Assembly: GCA_963169105.1 (NCBI GenBank)
Contig: OY720639.1
Location: 100,328,559 to 100,392,558, forward strand
From: Ceriagrion tenellum
Taxonomy: Eukaryota; Arthropoda; Insecta; Odonata; Coenagrionidae
Reading direction: 5' to 3'
Length of the DNA stretch: 64,000 nucleotides
Below, piece after piece: positions 55,466-64,000 of this stretch (position 1 is its first letter; every line of letters begins with the position of its first letter). Below the pieces are notes generated by a model. That model was not told the DNA's origin and did not search any database. It saw only the letters and a program-made list of their open reading frames with translations. Both the position numbers and the translations under genes were made by a program.

Positions 55466-55875
55466 TACATCTACATCTACGTTATACCCTGCGAGCCACC
55501 ACGAGGGTGTGTGGCAGGGGGTGAAGATCACCAAACATGCACTATTGACTTGCAACTGGGATATTTAATGGAGACATGCTAGATAATAAGGTCACATGCA
55601 GCTAGATGGTTAGTGTCTACATAATATGAAATGGATTATTGGTTGTAATTACATGCATCATGCACTACAGACTACTCTAACTATATTTTACCTACCTATC
55701 CCTTTGCTACGCTGCCTATTGTTCTCTCTTATAGTACGGGGGAAAAATGACATTTTAAATCTATCGGTACGACAATCTATCTCTCTAATTTTGTTAATAT
55801 GATCAAACCTAGCATAATACGCAGGGGTTCTCAATATATATCTAACGTCATCTGTGAACAACTCATCTATGTTCA
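55466..55875 (-). mobile_element. LINE family 1 (subfamily 1b), 3' end
   Basis: Tail TACATCTACATCTACG at 55466, terminal block ACACACCCTCGTGGTGGCTC (minus sense), and a coding end (55876-55688) reading DELFTDDVRYILRTPAYYAR and KMSFFPRTIRENNRQRSKGI. It is almost identical over ~400 bp to the plus copy at 59785-60371. Confidence 0.9.
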
Positions 55876-56230
55876 TCTCATGTTCATAATTTCTGTCAAC
55901 ATATTATTTCTTCGTCTTCCTCTCCCTCTCTTTCCCTCGATCTTTTTTCCTAGTATTCTTTTCAGTAGGCAATCTTTCCTCAGGACGTGTCCCATCCAGT
56001 TTGCCTTCCTCTTGCCTACTGATCTTAAAATATTCCTTTTCTCATTCATCCTAGCCAGCACTTTCTCGTTTCTCAGTTCATCGCTTAACTTTAAATCTTT
56101 CCATAATTTTCCATAGCCAAAATTTCAAAAATCTCTAGATATTTCTCCTCTTTCCTCCGGACTGTCCATGTTTCTGCTCCATAAAGCACAGCACTCCAAA
56201 TATAACATTTGGCAATTGTTGTGGTGACAA
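55876..56230 (-). mobile_element. LINE post-RT fragment with KRGRGRRR motif
   Basis: The minus strand reads AKCYIWSAVLYGAETWTVRR, then after frame breaks GKRKANWMGHVLRKDCLLKR and EGKRGRGRRRNN. WS.VLYG.ETWT and KRKANW.GH.LR..CLL are standard LINE strips. It joins directly to the family 1 copy at 55875. Confidence 0.8.
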
Positions 56231-56419
56231 AAAAATCCTCCTCCATCCTGCAAGATGTTCAAAATATACTTTATAAACAATGCCGCCATGTGGGAACACT
56301 CCACAAGGTTTTCATTCACAATCTATTGATGACTGAAAAGTACATGTTTTCGTGCCTAAAGTATGTACACGCAATATTTAAAATCTCTAGAGATTCATCG
56401 TCAGGAGTGTTTCACCGTT

Positions 56420-56785
56420 TCATATAGTTGGGCTCGAAACCTGGTTCTAGAGGAGGACCCTGAAGGTAAAATGGATGGACAAAATAAGACATGTTGAAGA
56501 GCACAGAAGAGTAGATGAGGAAAGGACCATGAACAACACCATACAGAAAAAAAGAACTAGATGAATTGGGCACACTCTGAGACACAATGGGTTTATGAAG
56601 AACGTTATTGAAGGTAAAATATAGGGAGAAGTCCCCGAAGGAAGACCCAGGAATAAGTTTATGAGCCGAATGAAGAAGAAAGTACAGAGGAAGAAAGTAT
56701 CAGAAAGTAAGGGAACTAGCAGTAGCTAGGTGAGAGTGGAGGCTTGCAGTCAGCCAATCTTTAGATTGACCGAACAATGATGACA
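56420..56785 (+). mobile_element. LINE family 2, degraded 3' end
   Basis: CTCGAAACCTGGTTCTAGAG, AAAATGGATGGACAAAATAA, GAAGACCCAGGAATAAGTTT and the terminal GACCGAACAATGATGAC match the 1.8 and 44.5 kb copies. Many stops. Confidence 0.75.
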
Positions 56786-59784
56786 ACTGGATTATCAATG
56801 AGCCCCAGGCTTGCATTCTCATGTCAAATATTTTGGTAACATATAGCATGTTTCATCACTTCATTCATCTCATGGGAGACGAATCATAACTTCATATGCC
56901 TACCTTCAAGTAACCCGACACATTCCCTTCGATGACCGCGTGGAAAAATTATACAAGACAGAACGGCTAAAAAACGGCTCAAAACCTTTACCAAACAAGG
57001 TCTTGTCCTTTCTTTTTTTATCCTAAATCATTCATGGTGACAACAACAAGATTGCAATATTCACTAACGTTAGGAATTACAAGTATACAATCATTACGAG
57101 TGTTTACGTTCAAAATTCCACTTTTATTATTCAACAATTCAATCCTCATTTTCTAACTTGATATTCGAGATGACTTTTATTCTTTCCAGTAAAATGAACT
57201 CAGAAACAAAGGACACTATACCAAAGTTACCTTTCACAGTAGAAAGGTTTTTTACGAGTAACTGGGCAAAGAATACCCCTGAAAGTAATTTTGCCTGACT
57301 GCTCAAAATAATCAATACCTCAGGTCTCCTATCACGAGGCACATATATTTGAAAATTCAGTTATATTCCAAAAACATTACTCTATAACCGCAAAGGCAAG
57401 TATGTATACTGTGACACAGCTAAAATGCGCAAACGTAATACCTACTTGTCATCATCTAGCAAGCAAAAGAGAAGAGCTCTTGATTTCTTTATTTTATGAA
57501 CACTGACGAAAAAAATTCCTTTTCAATTAGATTCAATAAGGCCTCTTCCGGAATTCACTATCATTTGACTATGCTTTTTACATGTTTTTATTGTCAATTT
57601 GCCGTTTTACAGTATACCATGGACTTACTAAAGAAAATAAAGTTTAATTTGTCAGGCTATACCTTGTGAAAATAAATTATTGATAGCATTGTCACCAAAT
57701 ATAAGATGCTTGGTAAATTTCCACGAAGTTTTATTATACCGACCTAGGCTCAGACAAATTTGTGCCAAGATCGAGGTATAAAGGTCATTTTTACGAGCTC
57801 ATTTATGTTTAAGCGAAACTTTCAGTTTCGGTCAGTAGTTTTTCAAATCTTTGATCAGCGAGATCACCTGGAAATTGACAAAGTATCATTTGTTTTGTGA
57901 TAATTTATTACAAAAAAAGAATTGTGAACTGAAAACCTTGATGAGGACAATTGGTCGCCACCAAAATTTTCAATGAAGATTGAGAATGGTATTGGCTATG
58001 CTGTGAAATATCGAATTAGAAAAGAGGATTGGTAAGATGTTTCTTAAGAGTAAAAAGTCTGAAGGAGTCCGAGTATGAAATTATGGGGTATGTAGACATT
58101 GAAGCCAATTTCTAGGAGTTTTCCTCGAAAAACGTTGGTGTACGCACTTCGCGGAGTGAAGGTGGTATAAAGTTTACATTTTCCTGAGCTTACAATGCTT
58201 TTTATTGCTAATGTTCAAACGTGAAACGATGATTTCCCGATGGATTAAGTTTTCTAAGTAAAACCTTGATTTACATAAAAAAGATAATTGAGAATATGAG
58301 GCCTAAAATCCTCAAAAACTGCACCAGCTTTACCCCGGTTTTCGGTTGCTAATTGATAGAAATGTGAATGAAAACCTGGCGCTTTCCGCGGTAAGTAACC
58401 GTTCTAATTAAAATAACACTACGCTGTTTTGATCCATTTAACTAATCCCTGTAGCCGAGGATTTGCCTAGCAAAGTTTTCTTGGCAATTGGCAGTCTTGC
58501 TTTAAAGATATTTAACGACAAAGTTTTCAGGCTGCTTTCATAAAACGCCATCTTCAAAGTAATCACGGTGGTAGAGTTTCTCGTGAATCGGGATCCACGA
58601 CAATTTGGTATATCCCAAAAATTCTCGGAACTTAAACACGCTTTTCATCTTTGAAGAGCGTTTTATAAACTGAGGAGATTAATTAGAGTTTTCAGGATAG
58701 TTTTACTATAGTTCAGCATTGAAAGTGGAGATTTGAAAAGGGGATGTTATGAAAATTGTTCAGATGATAGCAGAAAAACGTCGATTTACGATACAGCATT
58801 ATAAAAATTTTTTGAAAAGTTTAAAAGAAGTAAAGAGTCCTAGAAAACTAAACAAGAATAAAATTTAGGTATTTTACCTCCTCTTTCTTACGTTTATTAG
58901 CGAATTGCTGAGGAAATTGAGGACAAAATGCGGAAATTCAACACATATGGTGGCCTAATCGAGACGAATGGACAAAGTGGTTCATTAAAAATAAATTCAT
59001 GAAATCATTTGCACATATTGTACCTTGGGTTTTATCATCATTATGTAACTCATTTCACCAGCAAAAGCGATATTTATTGAATGAAATTGATAAATAAAAA
59101 TGTACATCTTTGACTCACATAGTGGGACAAAGTCACCTTAAATCCTCGAAATAGGTACTCGATTCCAATGACTCCCACTACATTGAAGCAAAATCGTGGG
59201 CTTCACTTCAGTCTACTGTCAACAGCTAGAGAGAGACGAAAAGGAAGCGTTACGCGCGTGAATGTCGGGTGGTCTAACTGAGGAAAGAGATCCTACAGGA
59301 AGGGAGAGATTGCTCGAACCAGATAGTGTAACAACCTGAAAGCGTGCGCCATGATTTACAAGGGTTTTGTCGTGACACGCAGGATTTATCACCCCTCTGT
59401 TTTTCCTTGATCCACTCACATCCTCTCAAGAGAATAGGAACCGAGTTTAAGATCTCCGTGTCTATCTCATTCCATTTGATTGTGCAGCCTATTGACTCAG
59501 CCAACCTGAGTCATCCACATGCTCGACCACGCCCTGCCTTACATATTTAAACATCACATACACCATTGTGGAGGAACATGCTCTTTGAAATACTTTCAGT
59601 TTCAAAACAGTTTTCTTGAGATTAGCGAAGTTTTCTGTAATCAGTAAGTTTTGGCTTAGCGCTGCTTTTTATATTTTCTTAAATACATGATAATACTTAT
59701 TAAGGTTAGGGTAATGCTAATAAAAAAGGCAAATAACTTGTAAGCGAATATATTTTAACTTATAAATCACACGTCATATACGTA
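56786..59784. other. 3 kb with no recognised gene or repeat
   Basis: AT-rich throughout, with several frames of 60-76 codons and no known motif. No repeat shared with the rest of the window was noticed. It may be the longest stretch of non-repeat background here. Confidence 0.4.
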
Positions 59785-60371
59785 CCATACGTAGTATATG
59801 GGATCCGTACGAGAAAGGTATAATAAAAGAATTAGAGCACGTGCAAAGGAGATCCGCTAGGTTTGTTAAAGGCCGTTATGATAATTGTAAAAGTGTTACG
59901 AGTTTAATAGAAAAACTAGGATGGGAATTACTATCAGAACGCAGGTTAAATTTTAGGTTAAACCTTTTAAGTAAATTCGAAACCGATTTGTTCACAGATG
60001 ACGTTAGATATATATTGAGAACCCCTGCGTATTATGCTAGGTTTGATCAGAATAACAAGATTAGAGAGATAGATTGTCGTACCGATAGATTTAAAATGTA
60101 ATTTTTCCCGCGTACTATAAGAGAGAACAATAGGCAGCGTAGCAAAGGGATAGGTAGGTGAAATATAGTTAGAGTAGTCTGTAGTGCATGATGCATGTAA
60201 TAACAACCAATAATACCTTTCTTATTATGTAGATACCAACCATGTGACCCTATTATCTAGCATGTCTTCATTAAATATCCTAGTTGCATGTCAGAGTGCA
60301 TGTTTGGTGATCTTCACCCCCTGCCACACACCCTCGTGGTGGCTCGCAGGGCATTACGTAGATGTAGATAA
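59785..60371 (+). mobile_element. LINE family 1 (subfamily 1b), RT C-terminus to tail
   Basis: 59841-60101 reads MQRRSARFVKGRYDNCKSVT, KLGWELLSERRLNFRLNLLS and DDVRYILRTPAYYARFDQNN. One TAA stop falls just before the FFPRTIRENNRQRSKGIG strip. UTR, terminal block CACACACCCTCGTGGTGGCT and a GTAGATGTAGAT tail end at 60371. Only a few breaks, so among the younger family 1 copies. Confidence 0.9.
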
Positions 60372-60560
60372 GAGTGAAATGAATGGTGCGAGACCTCTTT
60401 TGCTTCATTTACCCCCATACACTGCTTCATAAACGCCCTCCTGTTTTTAAGACTCCTAATATTCCGCCTCCTAAGAATTTCCTCAACCACAACTTTCTCG
60501 GCCTACCTCTACCTCTCGCACCATTCATTTCACTCTTATATATAGGTTTCTTGAGAAAAA
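60372..60560 (-). mobile_element. LINE family 3, short duplicated 3' piece
   Basis: Repeats the segment 61038-61200 almost base for base: CATTTACCCCCATACACTGC, CCTCCTGTTTTTAAGACTCC and CTCGGCCTACCTCTACCTCT. The minus strand encodes the EMNGARGRGRPRKLWLRKFL end. It stops at TATATATAGG, the place where the second copy has its TA repeat. Confidence 0.8.
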
Positions 60561-60935
60561 AAACTTCGCGGAAGAACGTAACATGATATAGCGTGCGGCA
60601 GAAAAAAATGGGGTTAGTCGGCGGTGACGTAGATGGCTTATATACAGAAGAAAAACAATTGAGAAACAAAAAGCAACTTCAACTTATGACGTCTGCGAGT
60701 TTATAGACGTTCACTTCAACAGTACTCCTGTGGGTAAAATCTTATGGGAAAAAGTGTAACATCGAAGCTCTTTAACCACGCCAAGATAACCAGTATTTAC
60801 TGAATCCAGCCCCCTTGGCTATGTCGGTAGGATTTTATATCATGATTTTGTAATTAACTGAAGGAAGGGTATAATTATCTTCAATCTTAAAACTTTAAGC
60901 AAATTAAATTATATGCATACATGCATAAAAATCAC
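60561..60935. other. No recognisable feature
   Basis: Spacer between the two family 3 pieces. Confidence 0.4.
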
Positions 60936-61184
60936 GCCGTTCCTTCCAGGGTAAGCATAGACACAAAGTTTCACTCATGAATACATATTTGTACACCTAA
61001 CTCTGCTTCAATAATTTCCTCCATACTGACCTATCCTTGCAAACCTCTTTTGCCCCATTTACCCCCATACACTGCTTCATACACGCCCTCCTGTTTTTAA
61101 GACTCCTAATATTCCGCCTCATAAGAATTTCCTCAACCACAACTTTCTCGGCCTACCTCTACCTCTCGCACCATTCATTTCACT

Positions 61185-61236
<52 letters not shown>

Positions 61237-61660
61237 TCGTTATGCGACTCTCATCCATTCTCTCAACATGGCCAAAACAACGAAGCACACTCTTTTCATA
61301 TATGTCCACTACTGGAGCATCTAACCCACGTTCATTTATTACCCACTCATTCCTGACCTTATCCATCCTACATTTTGCCGCAAACACTCCTCAGATAACT
61401 CATACCCACGCCGTTTAGTCTACTCTTATGTCCATTCTGACATACCCATGTTTCACCACCATACGACAAAGTGGGGAGAAGTATACTTTTGTACACGGCG
61501 ATTTTCGCTTCCTTAGACAGGCACTCATTCCTTGATATGCTCTGCATGCTACCTACCACTTTTCTCCCAGCATTCGCACGTCTCTTTATCTCCTCATCTA
61601 TCCGCCCATCTTTCGTAAACATGTTACATAAGTACACAAAATCATCCACTTGTTCAATTA
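60936..61660 (-). mobile_element. LINE family 3, RT C-terminal half
   Basis: The minus strand 61649-61371 reads MDDFVYLCNMFTKDGRIDEE, IKRRANAGRKVVGSMQSISR and VYKSILLPTLSYGGETWVCQ. After a frameshift it continues CRMDKVRNEWVINERGLDAP, VVDIYEKSVLRCFGHVERMD and ESRITKH, then a TA repeat, then the GRGRPRK end and UTR to about 60936. The 4.2-kb copy lacks the TA repeat. 5'-truncated. Confidence 0.85.
61187..61233. repeat. TA microsatellite within a LINE
   Basis: About 23 TA units inserted or expanded at the site that reads CTCTTATGTTTCG in the 4.2-kb copy. It breaks the LINE frame. Confidence 0.95.
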
Positions 61661-63285
61661 CTTGTTCGTGTGTATTAATTGCCTAATTATGATATACATT
61701 GAAAAGAGGATTTTGGTAATCAAGGAAAAACAGCAGAAGTTTCCCTTGGTACCGTTGCCAAATTCATTTAAATATGTCATCTATGTTCTCCGATGAAAGC
61801 AGAAAGTCTGTTATTTAAAACTAAACACACGTGCTATACTATCGATAGCCTAGGTGAAAAAAATATATTAGATGTCTCAATATCTAGTGTCTGATATAAA
61901 TGTTTTTGAAGAGTATAATTCTGGCCAATATTGAGATAGAAAAGTTATGAGAAGAGATGCCATCGCACCGCCATAAAGGCAATGTATTCCAGCGTTAAAA
62001 TTCATAATTTTTAAACCAATATAATGTACTGGAATAAATATGGCCGCAAGGTCAACCGAACAGTAAGCGTCAAAAATCCGTCGCTAGGGACGGGTAATTG
62101 GGAATGCGAGAGTAAATAATCCAACAGAGGAGGAATCTAGGGACGCTTGGGCAAACAATTAAGAAAATTAAAGAAAGAGGCGGTCGGAGGTAAGAGACGT
62201 GAAGGGAGGAGAGAGAGAGAGACGAAACTGAAGAAAAATCGACGTACGGAGATATCCTGAGGAAGAAGACGGCCTAGTAAGACCGCGGAAATATCGGCAG
62301 TGGTTTGGGTTGCAGCGGAAGTTTAGGAGAGGACGAGAGAAGGAAAGAAAATATAGCCGGAAGACAGCGGAGGAAACGAGACTGGACGCGCACGCGGAGG
62401 CAGGAGATCCGGGGAGGATAAGTGAAAACGCAACCAATGATTCAAATAGAAAAAGAACTTTCGCACCCAAATAGCCGTTAAATTCATGAGAAAAGAGTTT
62501 AAATTTTAAATTCTGTTAAATCTCGCACTGAATACCTTTTGTCTCTTCCTGAAAACCTCTAGTAACTATTTGCCTGTTTTTCTTTTATAACCAAAGGGAT
62601 AAGAATCTATTTCTTCACCTAAATACCTCCAAGTTTGCATTATAAATTGGGCCCAATATAATTCCAACTAATAATTGATTGTTTGTGATAATTTTAAAAG
62701 ATCCGTAACTTGAAAATAAATGTATTTGCATGTGTTTAAATGTATTGTCATGTGTGCTTGTCGTATGATTAATGTGTTTTTTTTAAAGGAGGTAAGTTTG
62801 GTAACAAAATTTGCATCAAGGTGGAGCAGCCGTTGAGAAAAAGGATAAGTTGTAGAATTGGTAGCGTTACAATAATTTCACTAAACGACCTATGACCTAG
62901 ACATATTTTCACATCATTTCCCAGGAGAATCCTAGCTTTGTAATCTTCAAATCAAAATAGTTCATCGGGCACATCGAAAATGAAGGTTCCACCTTCAGGC
63001 GGTTCCTTCGATAAAGGACATAAATCGCAATTTATTCAAATTCTGAATACTTAGAAAAAATCAGGCCCTCTAACTTAAATATTTATTTAAATGACCAAAC
63101 GTTGCCAAATTTCCATGGCAATTGTTTTTAAGACGCGAAAACTCCCGTTTATTTATGAAAATTAAAAGAGATTCATTTAACCGTCTTAGTATTTGATAAA
63201 TTTACCGAATTACTGCGAAATATGAAGTCAAAATGAAGTAATTCCGTAGAATTGGTACTGCGGTCGGAGTCTAAGGCTATATTAA
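61661..63285. other. No recognised gene; purine-rich stretch
   Basis: 62150-62430 is strongly A/G-rich on the plus strand (includes GAGAGAGAGAGAGA near 62208-62222), with an antisense frame of 100 codons that is probably a by-product of composition. No other signal. Confidence 0.4.
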
Positions 63286-63949
63286 TGCCCGTATTTATAG
63301 TCTTATTCCAAGGGGCTACCTGTGTATCCCCCAGCCAGGTCACACCTAGGGGTCCCCTACGCTGAGTGATTCATAAATCTTACCTGGGTAACCCCTAGCC
63401 AGGGGACGCCTGGGTAAGAGATTTGGCAACATTCCCGCGGAAAAATACATATGAACGGTTCCTCTGAATGGTTCTCGATGTTTTCGATGCTCATTTTTCA
63501 CCGTAACCAAGCAAGCTATAAACAATAATATAGTATACTGTTACACAATGTTGATAAAAAATTATTGAAGGAATATGAGAGAATGTTTACAATATTACTT
63601 ACATATTTATGTAATTTGAATGGTGAGGAATACGAGTGTGGCTCAATAAGTACCCATGTTTGTAAACAGAAGATGTTACTATGGAAAGTTGATATTATCG
63701 TGTACTGCCATTAGTACAGTAGTATCAATTCGTCACACGCGTGGGAAGCAGTACTGCATTCGGGGAGATTTGGGTAAGCTTCATGCTTAGTCTTACTCAG
63801 CATTCATGCATCCTTACTCAGGAAATCGACGGCCAGGGGGAGGGTTAATGGACGGCAGACCCCTGAGTAACGACTATTAATACCATTTCTGAACCAAGGG
63901 GTTCCCCCTCACCTGGGGGACTTCCAAGCAACGGCTATGAATACGGCCC
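63286..63949. mobile_element. TAA-flanked TIR element (Harbinger-like)
   Basis: 664 bp, ends TGCCCGTATTTATAG and CTATGAATACGGCCC (inverted, one or two mismatches), with TAA at 63283-63285 and 63950-63952. GC-rich subterminal strings (CCAAGGGGCTACC and ACCAAGGGGTTCCCCC) occur near both ends. No transposase was recognised. End type and duplication match the element at 50986-52406, but the interiors differ. Confidence 0.75.
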
Positions 63950-64000
63950 TAAAAGTCTTCATTAAAAATATATGCGTGGAACGATTGACAGTTTTCATGC

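Noticed and set aside
62168..62470. 100-codon minus-strand frame
   Set aside because: Lies opposite a purine-rich low-complexity stretch, which creates long open frames by chance.

Overview
This window is AT-rich animal DNA made largely of decayed, nested transposable elements. The mix of non-LTR retrotransposon (LINE) remnants, TA-flanked and TAA-flanked miniature DNA transposons, tRNA-derived SINEs and a solo LTR suggests an arthropod nuclear genome; I cannot name the species. I found no convincing host protein-coding gene, no functional tRNA or rRNA and no CRISPR. Almost every open frame that makes sense is a broken piece of a LINE endonuclease or reverse transcriptase (RT). No element looks autonomous.

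Family names used here are local. Family 1 is a CR1/Jockey-like LINE whose RT C-terminus ends in an FFPRT-type motif, followed by a 3' UTR with a conserved terminal block (GCRAGCC...GTGTGGCAGGGGG on the minus sense) and a short GATGTA-repeat tail. It has about 17 fragments in both orientations. Family 2 is a LINE whose 3' end reads GATTGAACNACCAATGATGA. Family 3 is a LINE with a GRGRPRK C-terminus and an ATGT-repeat tail. Other LINEs occur at 10.6, 11.9, 13.7, 25.0, 29.2, 30.9, 32.5, 39.0, 43.4, 47.3-50.4, 52.6 and 55.9 kb.

Layout: 0-8 kb is mostly unrecognised, with LINE pieces at 1.8 and 4.2 kb. 8.7-11.3 kb holds two long palindromes carrying tRNA-like arms and a TA-flanked palindromic MITE. 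11.9-15.3 kb has two LINEs, a solo LTR and a foldback with a hammerhead-like core. 16-23 kb is dense family 1 with two pogo-like MITEs. 25-26 kb is a TIR element with an internal 81-bp tandem array. 28.8-36.5 kb is the most layered part: a MITE split by a LINE with a perfect 10-bp target-site duplication (TSD), a LINE split twice, another LINE with a perfect 10-bp TSD, and a hAT-like MITE with a perfect 8-bp TSD inside a second TIR element. 41.4 kb is a long-armed foldback. 45.9-54.2 kb has the second hammerhead-like foldback, a ~3-kb LINE interrupted by a SINE, a family 1 copy and an AT-rich insert, then a TAA-flanked PIF/Harbinger-like element inside family 1. 55-61 kb is further LINE debris, and 63.3 kb is a second TAA-flanked element.

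The most unusual signals are: the two palindromes with tRNA-like arms; the two foldbacks with a CTGAAGA...GAAA core; a short module (GAAACGTCG... reading ETS..YLTRWRARE) in four places, one of them replacing the normal 3' end of a family 1 LINE; and the nested insertions whose TSDs give a relative order of events.
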